From NCBI GenBank assembly GCA_019636275.1, contig JAHBXY010000045.1, positions 1-57,310 on the forward strand: 57,310 nucleotides of DNA, in the 5' to 3' direction. The first letter of the stretch is position 1; each line of letters begins with the position of its first letter. The notes under the pieces were generated by a model. It did no database searches. It was not told where the DNA came from and was given only the letters and a program-made list of their open reading frames with translations. Positions 1 through 8,680 of this stretch are shown one piece after another. The DNA comes from Planctomycetota bacterium. GTDB taxonomy: Bacteria > Planctomycetota > J058. The position numbers were made by a program, and so were the translations under genes.

Positions 1-102
1 AACACGTTCGATCAGGAGTCGATCTACCTGTCGGTCGGGGGGCGAGTCGAGCTGGTGTACGGGAAGCCAGAGGACGGCTTCCTGGGGAGCACGTCTGCGT
101 GA
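1..102 (+). CDS. C-terminal tail of an unidentified protein (partial)
   Basis: A frame open from the first base ends at TGA 100-102 and gives a 33-residue tail with a polar, beta-like composition and no recognisable motif. It overlaps the GTG of the next gene by four bases (GTGA), the same coupling seen at many real junctions in this window, which is the main reason to call it coding. Its function cannot be inferred. It is probably the first visible member of a small operon with the HTH protein and the Cys-rich protein. Confidence 0.4.
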   Translation, partial: NTFDQESIYLSVGGRVELVYGKPEDGFLGSTSA

Positions 103-875
103 GGAACAACGTCTATCGTGCGATCACGGGCCGACGGTACGACCTCGATGCGCTGACTCCCGAGGAGTCGGCCTTTCTCCGCGAGATCATGGACCTCTAT
201 CGGCGGAGGCCGGACTGGGCTCAGTTCACGCGCGAGTGGATCGCACATGGGCGCGCCACGCTCTGGAAGGGCACGCGGGTGGCCGTAGGCGCGCCGGTGT
301 ATCGGATCTGCCAGGACCTCGCGGCGAGGCTCGGAATCGCCGAGGGCCGGGTGTCGCCGCCGGACTATCGCGAGCGCATCGCCGACCTGATCGAGGCGCG
401 CTTCCGGTCCCGCTACGACTTCTGCAAGAAGACCGGGATCGACGAGGGGCACCTGAGTCGCGTGCTGGGGAGCAAGAAGCACCTCGCGCCCGAGACGCTG
501 TTCAAGGTCCTGGAGGCGCTGAACGTCGAGATCGAGCTTGTCGAGCGCGACGAGGTCTACGAGCTCGCGGCGCGGACGCTGGAGGCCGAGACCCTCGTGG
601 AACGCCTCAGCCAGACCCAACGCCGCCTCGACAGGCTGCTGAACCTGAAGGCACGGGCGGACAACATGCCGGCGGCGAAGCGGCGGCAACTCCTCGAGGT
701 GGGCGGGCTGTTCCCCGACGAGGAGCTCGACGCGCTCAAGGCCAAGGTGGAGGCGGGCGACACGTTCGACGCCGTGCTCGCCCGGGCGATCCAGGACGTC
801 CTTGACGAGAAGGCGCAGCTCGCGCACGCGGTCGAGAGCGAGGCAATGAGCGCACGGCAGCTGGCGGCGTCGTGA
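99..875 (+). CDS. Helix-turn-helix (Cro/CI-like) DNA-binding protein
   Basis: This 258-residue protein is probably a transcription regulator or antitoxin-type DNA-binding protein. Around residues 106-148 it carries a Cro/CI-like helix-turn-helix, with a 'KKTGIDEGHLSRVLG' recognition region followed by an ALNVEIELV strand. The N-terminal 100 residues are charged and show no known domain. The C-terminal 100 are helical and rich in Arg, Glu and Leu, and could dimerise. The GTG start overlaps the preceding stop by four bases, and its own stop overlaps the next GTG in the same way, so three genes look translationally coupled. AT content is slightly higher than in the following genes. The family assignment rests only on the HTH. 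Confidence 0.7.
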   Translation: MRNNVYRAITGRRYDLDALTPEESAFLREIMDLYRRRPDWAQFTREWIAHGRATLWKGTRVAVGAPVYRICQDLAARLGIAEGRVSPPDYRERIADLIEARFRSRYDFCKKTGIDEGHLSRVLGSKKHLAPETLFKVLEALNVEIELVERDEVYELAARTLEAETLVERLSQTQRRLDRLLNLKARADNMPAAKRRQLLEVGGLFPDEELDALKAKVEAGDTFDAVLARAIQDVLDEKAQLAHAVESEAMSARQLAAS

Positions 876-1243
876 GCGACGCATTCGGCGCTCCCGAAAC
901 CGCGGACTACGAGGAGTGCAACGAGTGCCACCTGCTCAAGCCTCGGTTCGCCGAGTTCTCGCCGCGTCATGGTCACTGCGAGCGTCATGCGAGGCGGGTG
1001 CTCGAGTGCGCCGACTGTGAGGCCAGGCGCAACCACCCGCTCCGTCAGCCACGTTGCAAGGCGTGCGATCGGGCCCGCGGGGTTCGCAAGCGCCGCTTCG
1101 ACCGCCTTCGGCGTCTCGTCCGGGACTTCCCCGGCGGCACGGTCGAGGAGGAGGACTCCTCTTACCGCGTCGTCATGGTCCCTAGTACCCAGACGCGCGC
1201 GGCGCCCAGCGGGTCGACTTCCGGACCCCGTTGGCCAGGATGA
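872..1243 (+). CDS. Small Cys-rich putative zinc-binding protein
   Basis: This 123-residue protein has seven Cys in its first 65 residues: CxxC at 16-19, a single Cys at 36, CxxC at 46-49 and CxxC at 62-65, with His residues between them. The pattern suggests two structural zinc sites of zinc-ribbon or knuckle type. A basic stretch (RGVRKRRFDRLRR) follows and could contact nucleic acid. The GTG start overlaps the HTH gene's stop by four bases, so the two are probably co-expressed. The last 20 or so codons overlap the 3' end of the convergent secreted-protein gene and look low-complexity, so the natural C-terminus is uncertain. No specific family was recognised. Confidence 0.55.
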   Translation: MSDAFGAPETADYEECNECHLLKPRFAEFSPRHGHCERHARRVLECADCEARRNHPLRQPRCKACDRARGVRKRRFDRLRRLVRDFPGGTVEEEDSSYRVVMVPSTQTRAAPSGSTSGPRWPG

Positions 1244-2945
1244 ACTGCTCGAGGTCGCGCGACTCCTCGTGGATCTTGGTCATGAGCGCCACGCCGGCGG
1301 CGGTGATCCGGCGGGCCTGGGTCCGGGTCACCTTCGAGAAGCGGGCGTTGTCGTAGAGGTTCTCGCACAGGAGGTGGAACACGTCCTCCTTCGAGCGCCG
1401 GGCGAGCTGCTCCCGGGGGATGAACGGCGCCACGCTCTCCTCGGCCGCGCGCACCAGGTTCGGGTGCTTCTCGCGCAGCCAGCGCGTCGTGAGCCGGCTG
1501 AGGGTGGCCATGCCGCCCTGCTCCTGGAAGTCGTCGCCGCCGCGCACGCCCTCGCCCGCGAGGACGTCGTCGGCGCCGTTGAGCACGTCGAAGTAGGACA
1601 GGTCGCCCGGGCGCAGCTCGTTGCCGACGATCACCTGCGTCGCCAGCTCCTCGCGCCCGTCGAGCTCCAGCGTGCGGGCGAGGCTGCGGTTCTTGGCCGT
1701 GTCGCCGCGCAGGGCGACGAGGTCGGGGCCGGGCCGCTTCTCGCCGTGGCTGAGGGCCCGCGCGATCAGCGCCGTGAACGAGCCGCTGGTCATGTTGTAG
1801 CCCCACGACAGCTCGTCGTTGGCGAACATGACGCCCCGCTGGTCCTCGATCGCCATGACGCCCAGGTAGTCGGCGTAGGCCGAGCGGCCGTAGCCGCTCT
1901 GCAGGCGGTTCGCGCTGCGGGTGCTCGACTCGGTCAGCGTCTCGAGCAGGCAGCGGGCGAACACGACGTCGTCGCGCTTGTCCATGCGCGAGAAGTCGAG
2001 GAGCCAGCGGCCGAACGAGCTCGCCAGCGGCGCGTGGGCCGGCGTCGCCATGACCACGAGGCCGTTCTTCGAGCTCGCCCGCCGGTCGGTGATGTAGTAG
2101 ATCGTGCAGGTCCCGTCGTCGGTGACCGGGATCCGCACGCTGCCGCCCGCCGCCGTCGAGAAGTACATGCCCAGCCCGGAGCGGGCCAGCGCGAACTGCC
2201 CGACGGCGTTCGGCGCCATGTTCGCGCGCAGGAGCCCGCCGAAGGCGCTCGTCGTGATCGAGCGCGGCGAGACGAGGCGCCCGCTCATGCCGTCGATCAC
2301 GTTGCCGAAGCTCCGCCGCCCCTCCGCCGTGGCGCCGCCGCGCATGAACTTCCGCAGCCAGTAGCCGGTGTCGTAGAGCACGCACGACTCGAGGAAGCCG
2401 CGCGCCGGGCCGGTCTCGAAGCGGTGGTAGGTCTCGCGGTCCTCGGCCGTGCGGGGGATCAGCACCTCGCGCATGAACCGCACCCAGGGCCGGTCGCCCG
2501 GCAGCTTGAGCACGATCGGCGCGCGCGAGCTCACGTCCCGCTTGAACACGGCCTCGGCGCCGAAGAACGTGCCCGTCAGCGCGTCGTCGGCCGGGTCCTT
2601 CGTCTGCAGCCCCGTGACGCGCAGGCGCACGGTGGCGGCCTGGTTCGTGCCGCCGGGCAGGTTGCCGACGAGGCTGCCGCTGCCGTTGGTCAGGTCGTTG
2701 CCGCTCTTCGTGAGCGTGACGACGCGGTCGCGGAAGCGCAGCGTGACCGTCGAGCCCCCGGGCGTGTAGGACTCGGTCAGCGCCGTCTCGCTGGCCGCCT
2801 GCCCGCCCAGGTGCACGGTCCAGACGCCGTTCATGTCGTCGAAGTACTCCTGCGCCGCCGCCGGCGTCGGGGCGACGGCCAGGGCGATCAGGGCCGCGCA
2901 GAGGACGGCCGCGGGGCGGAGCAGGACGGTGATCGGTCGAATCAT
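1182..2945 (-). CDS. Large secreted protein of unknown function
   Basis: This 587-residue protein begins with a clear Sec signal peptide: basic start, hydrophobic core at residues 12-25 and an Ala-rich cleavage site near residue 31. It should be exported. The N-terminal 130 mature residues are Gly/Thr/Val-rich and beta-like. The rest is mixed alpha/beta with many Arg and Leu and few Cys. No enzyme motif was recognised. A GAGGA sequence lies eight bases before the ATG at 2945, which supports the start. The gene is divergent from the WD40-like gene across a 190-bp region and convergent with the Cys-rich gene, overlapping its 3' end by about 60 bp. Confidence 0.8.
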   Translation of the reverse strand: MIRPITVLLRPAAVLCAALIALAVAPTPAAAQEYFDDMNGVWTVHLGGQAASETALTESYTPGGSTVTLRFRDRVVTLTKSGNDLTNGSGSLVGNLPGGTNQAATVRLRVTGLQTKDPADDALTGTFFGAEAVFKRDVSSRAPIVLKLPGDRPWVRFMREVLIPRTAEDRETYHRFETGPARGFLESCVLYDTGYWLRKFMRGGATAEGRRSFGNVIDGMSGRLVSPRSITTSAFGGLLRANMAPNAVGQFALARSGLGMYFSTAAGGSVRIPVTDDGTCTIYYITDRRASSKNGLVVMATPAHAPLASSFGRWLLDFSRMDKRDDVVFARCLLETLTESSTRSANRLQSGYGRSAYADYLGVMAIEDQRGVMFANDELSWGYNMTSGSFTALIARALSHGEKRPGPDLVALRGDTAKNRSLARTLELDGREELATQVIVGNELRPGDLSYFDVLNGADDVLAGEGVRGGDDFQEQGGMATLSRLTTRWLREKHPNLVRAAEESVAPFIPREQLARRSKEDVFHLLCENLYDNARFSKVTRTQARRITAAGVALMTKIHEESRDLEQFILANGVRKSTRWAPRASGY

Positions 2946-3085
2946 CGGTGCGTTCCTCGTGGGACACGCAGCAGGCTGGCACGCGGCGGGCCGACACCGT
3001 CAAGCGCCTGCAAAGCAGACCGAGGCGGGACTTATGCCGGTTCGTCGCCCCGGATCGTCGCAGGTTCGGCGCCTCGTCTCAGGAT

Positions 3086-3116
3086 TTGGAGCTCACGGGG
3101 CGGTGCGTGCTATACC
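3086..3116 (+). promoter_or_regulatory. Candidate promoter for the WD40-like gene
   Basis: TTGGAG at 3086-3091 and TATACC at 3111-3116 (preceded by TG-C, an extended -10) are separated by 19 bases and lie about 20 bases before the ATG at 3137. The spacing is a little long, so this is tentative. Confidence 0.35.
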
Positions 3117-3136
3117 GGCCGCCGGATGGAGGCTGC

Positions 3137-4144
3137 ATGCTCCCGACCGTTCGCCGCGTGCTGCTCGTCGCCGGCGGCCTCGTGACCCTGGCCTTCGCCG
3201 AGGAGCCGCCGACCTTCGGGCCGTTCGGCGCGGAGTGCCAGGTGGCCTTCGCCCCCGACGGTCAGGCGCTGGCCGTGACCACGCGCGGCGGCTCGGCCGC
3301 GCTGGTCGCCCGCGACGACGGCCGGCGCCTGCGGCGGTTCCGCGGCGAGCGCGACGAGAGCGAGTCGGCGGTCGCCTTCTCCCCCGACGGCGCCCGGCTG
3401 GCCCTGGCCACGCTCGAGGGGATCGTCCGGGTGTTCGACGTGGCGACCGGCGAGCCGCTGGCGACCCTCGCCCACGGCGGCCCGGTGCGGTCGCTGGCCT
3501 TCACGGCCGACGGCGCCCGGTTGCTGACCGGCGGCGGCCGGCCGTCGCGCGCCGAGGACCCCGACGAGCTCGACCCCGAAGGGCCGACCGCCCGGGTGTG
3601 GGACGCGACCACCGGCGCGCCGCTCCTCGACCTCGACGCGACCACGGGCAACGCGGCCTCGGCGGTGGCGGCCTCGCCCGTGGCCGCGTCGATCGTCGCG
3701 GTCGCCCGCGACGACGGGACGCTGTCGCTCCGTGACCTCGCCGCGGAGACGGCCAGGGACGTCGACCTCGGCGGCCCGTCGCGCGCCGTCGCCTTCTCGC
3801 CCGACGGCGCCCTCGTCGCCGCGGCCGGCGGGCGCGGCGGGGCCGAGGTCACGCTGGTCTCGGTGAGCTCGGGCGAGGTCGTGCGGACGCTCGGCCGGCG
3901 CGCGGAGCCGGCCCCCGGCGGCGCGGTCGCCTTCTCGCCGGACGGCCGGATGCTCGCGCGGCTCGCGCCCGGCGCGGAGGAGGTGCGCCTGTTCGACGTC
4001 GCGACCGGCGCGCCGCGCGGCGTCCTGGCGGTGCGCCCCGCCGCGTCGCTGGCGCCCTCGCCGCTCGGCGACGTCCTCGCCGTCGGCCTGCGCGCGGGCA
4101 AGGTCGTGCTCCTGCCCTGGGCGGCCGAGCCGGAGGGCAGGTAA
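3137..4144 (+). CDS. Secreted WD40/beta-propeller-like repeat protein
   Basis: This 335-residue protein starts at ATG 3137 with a hydrophobic signal segment (RRVLLVAGGLVTLAFA). It then has repeated blades containing 'VAFSPDG'-type strands at four or five points, each followed by V-x-D-V-A-T-G-type turns, as in WD40 and YVTN propellers. It probably folds as a six- or seven-bladed propeller in the periplasm or at the cell surface and serves as a binding scaffold. No catalytic residues are visible. The longer upstream open frame lacks the signal peptide at its start, so ATG 3137 is preferred. It ends just before the convergent DUF2945 gene. Confidence 0.75.
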   Translation: MLPTVRRVLLVAGGLVTLAFAEEPPTFGPFGAECQVAFAPDGQALAVTTRGGSAALVARDDGRRLRRFRGERDESESAVAFSPDGARLALATLEGIVRVFDVATGEPLATLAHGGPVRSLAFTADGARLLTGGGRPSRAEDPDELDPEGPTARVWDATTGAPLLDLDATTGNAASAVAASPVAASIVAVARDDGTLSLRDLAAETARDVDLGGPSRAVAFSPDGALVAAAGGRGGAEVTLVSVSSGEVVRTLGRRAEPAPGGAVAFSPDGRMLARLAPGAEEVRLFDVATGAPRGVLAVRPAASLAPSPLGDVLAVGLRAGKVVLLPWAAEPEGR

Positions 4145-4148
4145 GCCG

Positions 4149-4361
4149 TCAGCCCTCGTGCAGCTCCGTCTCCGACTTCAGCACGCGGCCGCCGTCGTCC
4201 TGCTCGATCAGGTAGGCGGGCTCGTCCTGGCTCGCGTTGCGCGTGATCTCCTGGCCCTTGATCTGGCGCGTGACCCGCTCGGTGAAGCGCTCGGCGACCT
4301 TGCCCTCGCCCCACCCGCGTCCCCACCGCCAGCGGACCTTCTGCCCCTTGCTGAACCCCAC
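4149..4361 (-). CDS. DUF2945 (hypervirulence-associated TUDOR-domain) protein
   Basis: This 70-residue protein matches the DUF2945/Hva1 TUDOR-like family. It has 'FSKGQKVRWRWG' at the start, a central 'GEGKVAERFTERVTRQIKG' region, and a 'PAYLIEQDDGGRVLK' strand followed by a terminal E-L-H. Family members are small beta-barrel proteins of unknown cellular role. The GTG start at 4361 is chosen because a strong GGAGGAGGAGGT ribosome-binding site lies just upstream; a longer version would add only a basic leader. It is convergent with the WD40-like gene, four bases apart. Confidence 0.8.
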   Translation of the reverse strand: MGFSKGQKVRWRWGRGWGEGKVAERFTERVTRQIKGQEITRNASQDEPAYLIEQDDGGRVLKSETELHEG

Positions 4362-4476
4362 GAGCCACCTCCTCCTCCGGCTCGAGCGCAAGCCGGCGGC
4401 CACCCGCGCGACGCCGCAGATCTCCCGCGCCGCGGGACCCCCGCGTCCCGTCGCGGCGCCTGGCTGGCGCCGCTGC

Positions 4477-4482
4477 TAGAGT
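4477..4482 (+). promoter_or_regulatory. Candidate -10 box, leaderless start of kinase 1
   Basis: TAGAGT lies six bases before the GTG at 4489, so transcription would begin at or next to the start codon. No ribosome-binding site and no convincing -35 box are visible. Confidence 0.4.
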
Positions 4483-4488
4483 CCTGCC

Positions 4489-5943
4489 GTGAGCGACCCG
4501 CGCACGACCACCCGGCGCGACGGGCCGGACCTGCCGCTGCGGCAGGCGGGGCCCTACCAGCTCCTGGCGATCGTCGGCCACGGGCGCGGCGGCACGGTGT
4601 TCCTGGCCCGCCGCCCGGGGATCGAGCGCAACTTCGCCCTCAAGCTGCTGCCGCCGGGCCTGGACCCCGAGGCCGAGGCCCGCGCCCTGCGCGAGGCGCG
4701 CCTGGCCTCGCGCCTGGCCCACCCGGGCTTCGCCCGCGTGCTCGAGATCGACCGCCACCAGGACCGCCTCTACGTGGTCATGGAGCACGTGCCCGGCCCC
4801 ACCCTGCGCGAGCTGGTCGAGCGCGGCGGCCCCATGGCCTCGCCCGAGGCCGCCGAGCTCGTGGCCGAGCTCGCCGAGAGCCTCGAGGCCGCCCACCGCG
4901 CGGGGGTGCTCCACCGCGACGTCTCGCCCCAGAACGTCGTCCTCGACGACCGCACCGGGCGCCCCCGCCTGGTCGACTTCGGCCTCGCCTGCGAGGACGG
5001 CGACGGCGGCCGCCTCACCCGCCCGGGCGAAGGCCTGGGGACGCCCGACGCCGCGGCGCCCGAGCTCCTGCGCGGCGACCCGGTCGACGCCCGCGCCGAC
5101 GTCTACGGCCTGGGCGTCGTCCTCTACGAGCTCCTCGCCGGCGCCCGCCCCTTCGAGGGCCCGGCCGCCGACGTCGTGCGCGCCGTGCTCTCGCCCGACC
5201 CGGCCGACCGCCCGCCGCCGCCCTCCGCCCGCGCCCCCGGCGTCGACCGCCAGGTCGAGGCCGCCTGCCTGCGCGCCATGGCGCCGAGCCCCGAGGACCG
5301 CTTCGCCAGCGCCGGCGACCTGGCCCGCGCCCTGGCCGCGCCGCGCGCGCCCGCCGCCCGCCCCGGGGGGCGCTGGCCCCTGGCCGCCGTCCGTCCCTGG
5401 CGCTCCTGGTCGCCTGCCGCCGCCGCCTGGCTCGACGCGCGCGCCGAGCCGCCTCAGGCGGGCGGCCGCCGGGCGGCGACCTCCGCCTCGACGCCGCCCG
5501 CGCCGCCTGCGCCGGGCCGAGGACGAGGGGGCCGCCGCCGCGCTGCCGCCTGGCCGACCTCGACGCGCAGGGCCGCGCTCGCCCGCGCCCGCGACGACGC
5601 GCGCGCCGCCCTGGCCGTCGACAACGTCCGCGCCCAGCTCCCGCGCCCACGGCTGGGCCGAGCCGGCGATCTGGGTCGCGGCGTCGACGCTCGTCCCGCT
5701 GGCTCGGGCCCACCCGGCGCACGGCCGCCGTCCGCGCCGGCCACCTCGACCGCGGCCGCCCCGCCCCGGGCCTCGAGGCCGCGCGCCAGGCGCGCGACGC
5801 CGCGCTCGAGGCCCGCGCCCTCGCGCAGCTCGACCGCCGCGACGAGGCCCGCGCGCTCGTCGCCGCGCTCCTGCGCGACGCCCCGCCCGGCGACCCCGCC
5901 CGGCGCTTCGCGCAGCTCGTCTCGGGTGATCCCGCCGCCCTGA
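4489..5943 (+). CDS. Ser/Thr protein kinase 1, kinase part (frame lost after about 5350)
   Basis: A Hanks-type Ser/Thr kinase domain fills residues 23-285. The Gly-rich loop is G-H-G-R-G-G at 30-35, the ATP lysine is Lys52, the catalytic loop HRDVSPQN has Asp144 and Asn149, DFG is at 163-165, and an APE motif follows. All catalytic residues are present, so it is predicted active. From about 5350 on, this frame becomes a Pro/Arg/Ala-rich, unnatural sequence to its stop at 5943. The expected membrane segment and linker are scattered over other frames, and a good TPR region follows in a different frame to 6557. The gene is best read as one membrane kinase-TPR protein interrupted by one or more indels. 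Confidence 0.75.
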   Translation: MSDPRTTTRRDGPDLPLRQAGPYQLLAIVGHGRGGTVFLARRPGIERNFALKLLPPGLDPEAEARALREARLASRLAHPGFARVLEIDRHQDRLYVVMEHVPGPTLRELVERGGPMASPEAAELVAELAESLEAAHRAGVLHRDVSPQNVVLDDRTGRPRLVDFGLACEDGDGGRLTRPGEGLGTPDAAAPELLRGDPVDARADVYGLGVVLYELLAGARPFEGPAADVVRAVLSPDPADRPPPPSARAPGVDRQVEAACLRAMAPSPEDRFASAGDLARALAAPRAPAARPGGRWPLAAVRPWRSWSPAAAAWLDARAEPPQAGGRRAATSASTPPAPPAPGRGRGGRRRAAAWPTSTRRAALARARDDARAALAVDNVRAQLPRPRLGRAGDLGRGVDARPAGSGPPGARPPSAPATSTAAAPPRASRPRARRATPRSRPAPSRSSTAATRPARSSPRSCATPRPATPPGASRSSSRVIPPP

Positions 5944-6557
5944 GCGACGTCTCCGACGACGCCCCCGTGCCCCTCCTCGTCGCCCGCTCCCAGCGGCTCG
6001 CCGCCGAGGCGCTCCAGCGCCAGGACCCGCAGGGCCTGAGCGACGCCGCCAGGCTGGCCGACGTCGCCGTGCGCCGCTGGCCCACCAGCGTCGAGGCGCT
6101 CTACGCCCGCAGCGCCGCCCTCTACCACCGCTGGCTCCTCACGCGCGAGCCCGCGCTCGTCCCCCGCTTCATGGCCGACCTCCGGCGCGCGCGCGCGGTC
6201 CTCCCGCAGCCGATCTTCTGGGTCTACGCGGGCAAGACGCACGTCCAGACCGACCGCCCGCTCGAGGCCGTGGGTGAGCTCCAGCGCGCCCTCGTCCTCG
6301 CCGACCAGCAGCGCGACGGCAACGCCGCCGCCCTCGGCCGCGTGTGGCTCGGCGCCGCCCTGACGCTCCTCGGCGACCAGGCCCAGGCCGTCGCCGCCTG
6401 GGTCGACGCCCTGCGCGTCGCGCCTGACGTGCCCGGCGTCTACGACTTCGTGCCCTGGGCCCGGCGCCTCGCGCCGCCCCACCAGGCCCGGCTCCTCGAG
6501 GCCGTCCCCCCGGCCCGCCGCGCCGAGGTCCAGCGCCTCCTGGCCGAGCGCGGGTGA
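5730..6557 (+). CDS. TPR tail of kinase 1 (frameshifted from the kinase part)
   Basis: In a different frame from the kinase, residues encoded from about 5730 to TGA 6555-6557 form helical, Ala/Leu/Arg-rich repeats typical of TPR or Sel1-like scaffolds, such as 'RALAQLDRRDEARALVAALL'. They end in a conserved module with V-Y-D-F-V-P and a terminal 'RRAEVQRLLAERG'. The same tail organisation occurs in kinases 2 and 3. The left boundary is approximate because the linker is corrupted, and no good independent start codon was found. It was probably translated as part of the kinase and would bind protein partners on the far side of the membrane segment. Confidence 0.6.
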   Translation, partial: VRAGHLDRGRPAPGLEAARQARDAALEARALAQLDRRDEARALVAALLRDAPPGDPARRFAQLVSGDPAALSDVSDDAPVPLLVARSQRLAAEALQRQDPQGLSDAARLADVAVRRWPTSVEALYARSAALYHRWLLTREPALVPRFMADLRRARAVLPQPIFWVYAGKTHVQTDRPLEAVGELQRALVLADQQRDGNAAALGRVWLGAALTLLGDQAQAVAAWVDALRVAPDVPGVYDFVPWARRLAPPHQARLLEAVPPARRAEVQRLLAERG

Positions 6558-6569
6558 CCCCCGGCCGTG

Positions 6570-6575
6570 TATGGT
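6570..6575 (+). promoter_or_regulatory. Candidate -10 box of the pseudokinase gene
   Basis: TATGGT lies nine bases before ATG 6585, predicting a leader of only a few bases. No clear -35 box is visible. Confidence 0.35.
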
Positions 6576-6584
6576 GCGGGGCGA

Positions 6585-7511
6585 ATGGACACGACCGGCG
6601 GCCAGCAGGTCCCTCCCATCCCCCAGCGCACCGTCGGGCAGTACCACCTCCTCGCCCAGCTCGGTCACACACCCACCGGCCCCGTCTACCTGGCGCGGCT
6701 CCCGCACAAGGAGTCGCTCCTGGCGCTCAAGGCGCTCCCGCCGCTCGGGCCCGAGGAGATGGCCCGCCTGCGCCAGGACACGTCGCTCCTGGGCCGCGTC
6801 GAGCACCCGGGCGTGATCCGCCCGCTCGAGGTCGGCGTCGACCGCGGGCGCGCCTTCGTCGTCACCGAGCACGTCCCCGGCTCGACCCTGCGCGAGCAGC
6901 TCGACCGCCGCGGGCCGCTCCCCGCCCGCCAGGCGGCGCGCCTCGTCGCCGACGTCGCCGACGCCCTCCAGGCCCTCCACGACGCCGGCGTCGTCCACCG
7001 CCACCTCGACCCGAGCGTCGTCGTCGTCGACGGCCGCGACGGCCGCCCGAAGGTCTCGGAGCTGGGCCTGGCCCGCGACCCGCGCCGCCCGCCCGCGCCC
7101 GGGCAGCCGCCGTTCCTGCCCTTCTGCCTCTCGCCCGAGCAGCTCCGCGGCGAGCCGGCCGGCCCGCGCAGCGACGTCTACGCCCTGGGCGCCGTCCTCT
7201 ACGAGCTCCTCTGCGGCTCGCCGCCCTTCGAGGGCCAGTCCTGGAGCGAGCTCTCCCAGGCCGTCCAGGCGGGGGACCCCGAGCCGCCCGGCGAGCTCGT
7301 GGCCGGCGTCCCGCGCCAGATCGAGCGCGCCTGCCTCGACGCCTTGGCGCTCGAGCCCGACGACCGCCCGACCGCCGCCGAGCTCGCCCTGCGCCTGCGC
7401 CGCGCGGCCGGCGGCGAGGAGGGCCGGGGCGGCTCGCCGCTGCTCGTCGCCGGACTCGTCCTCGCGCTCCTCGGCGCGGCCGGCGCCGCGGCCTGGGGCG
7501 CCTGGGAGCGG
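6585..7511 (+). CDS. Predicted pseudokinase (kinase 2), kinase-like part
   Basis: This is a Hanks-type kinase fold of about 280 residues, similar to its neighbours but with the active site lost. The Gly-rich loop reads G-H-T-P-T-G and HRDLKPxN is HRHLDPSV, so Asp becomes His140, Lys becomes Asp142 and Asn becomes Val145. DFG is E-L-G at 159-161. The ATP lysine (Lys49) and the S-P-E of the P+1 region remain. A transmembrane segment (LLVAGLVLALLGAAGAAAW) lies near residues 285-305. Just after it the coding frame must shift by one base at a GGGG run (7510-7513) to enter a coiled coil. The original frame stays open to 8669 but reads as low-complexity noise. A regulatory or scaffold role is inferred. 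Confidence 0.75.
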
Positions 7512-7512
7512 G

Positions 7513-8649
7513 GCGGCCGCCGCGCGCGAGGCGGAGCTGCGCCAGGCGCGCGAGCAGGCCGCCAAGCGGCAGCAGGAGGTCGAGGCCGCCGAGAACAAGC
7601 TCCGCGCCGAGGCCGCCCGCGCCAAGACGACCATGGACCAGCTCAAGCGCGAGGTCCAGCAGCGCCTCGACCAGGTCGCCGGCCTGGGCGGGCTCGGGGC
7701 CGGGCAGATGGCCCCGGTGCTCGACGCGCTCATCGCCGCCCTGGAGCCCGCCCCCGAGCTGACGCGCCTCCGCGCCCGCCTCCTCTACAACCGCCGCCGC
7801 ACCGACGACCTCCGCGCCCTCCTGCGCGCGGCGCGGGCCCGCGGCGCCGTCGAGCCGGAGCTCGTCTACCTCGAGCTGCGCATCGAGGCGGACGAGGCGC
7901 GCGCGAAGGAGCTGATCGCCGCGCTGGCCGCCCTCCCCGAGGACGCCGCCTACGGCGCGATCGGCCGCCTGATCAGCGCGCCGGCCTCGAGCCCCGACCA
8001 GGCGCTCGGCGTCCTGCAGCGCGCCCGCGCGCGCGACGGCAAGGACCCGCACCTCCTGGCGATCCTCGCCGACATCACGGCGGGCCTCGCCCTGCAGTCG
8101 AACAACCCGCAGCACCTGCAGCAGGCGCTCGCCGTGGCCGTCGAGTGGGTCGAGGCCGACCCGACGTGCAGCGACGCCTACGTGCAGCGGGCCCGCCTCA
8201 CGCTGCACCTGTTCCAGGTGACCCAGGGCCAGCGCCGCGAGCTGCCCGGCCGCGTGCTCACCGACCTCCGGGCCGCGCGGAGCCTCTCGGACGTCCCGGC
8301 GATCTGGCTGGAGTCGGCCAAGGCCCACCTGGCGTTCGGCTACCCCGAGGTGGCCCAGGCCGAGGTCCTCGAGGGTCGCCGCCGCGCCGAGGCCGCGGGC
8401 GACCCCAACGAGCTCGGCCGCGCGATGGCCCTCATGGGGGTGTGCCGCCTCCTCTCGCAGGACGAGGCGGGCGCCGTGCAGCACTGGACCGAGGCCCTGC
8501 GCACCGTCCCCGGCGCCCAGGGCACCTACGACTTCGTGCCCTACCTGTCGCGGCTCGGCCGCGAGGGCCAGCAGCGCGTCCTCCAGGCCGCGCCGCCCCA
8601 GCTCCGCGGGCAGCTCGAGGCCGCCCTCCGCCAGGGCGGGGGGCGCTAG
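7513..8649 (+). CDS. Coiled-coil and TPR tail of the pseudokinase
   Basis: Directly after the membrane segment, in the +1 frame, comes a heptad-rich coiled coil (AREAELRQAREQAAKRQQEV and onward), then about 330 residues of TPR-like helical pairs ending 'GQLEAALRQGGGR'. The module around 'TYDFVPYLSRLGREGQQ' matches 'VYDFVPWARRLAPPHQ' in kinase 1, so the two loci are paralogs. An ATG at 7633 could start an independent ORF, but the coiled coil runs unbroken from 7513. The likelier reading is a single 6585-8649 gene with one extra G in the assembly or a real frameshift. The tail is predicted periplasmic. Confidence 0.7.
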   Translation, partial: AAAAREAELRQAREQAAKRQQEVEAAENKLRAEAARAKTTMDQLKREVQQRLDQVAGLGGLGAGQMAPVLDALIAALEPAPELTRLRARLLYNRRRTDDLRALLRAARARGAVEPELVYLELRIEADEARAKELIAALAALPEDAAYGAIGRLISAPASSPDQALGVLQRARARDGKDPHLLAILADITAGLALQSNNPQHLQQALAVAVEWVEADPTCSDAYVQRARLTLHLFQVTQGQRRELPGRVLTDLRAARSLSDVPAIWLESAKAHLAFGYPEVAQAEVLEGRRRAEAAGDPNELGRAMALMGVCRLLSQDEAGAVQHWTEALRTVPGAQGTYDFVPYLSRLGREGQQRVLQAAPPQLRGQLEAALRQGGGR

Positions 8650-8680
8650 GCCCGATGCCTCTCGGTTAGCGGCCAACTCT

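Noticed and set aside
969..3185. Plus-strand 738-codon frame opposite the secreted protein
   Set aside because: Low-complexity Arg/Ala/Gly/His product; the minus strand has a signal peptide, a ribosome-binding site and natural composition.
7505..7520. Programmed frameshift signal in the pseudokinase
   Set aside because: Only a GGGG run is present, with no slippery heptamer and downstream structure that would mark recoding; other kinases need several shifts, so errors are more likely.
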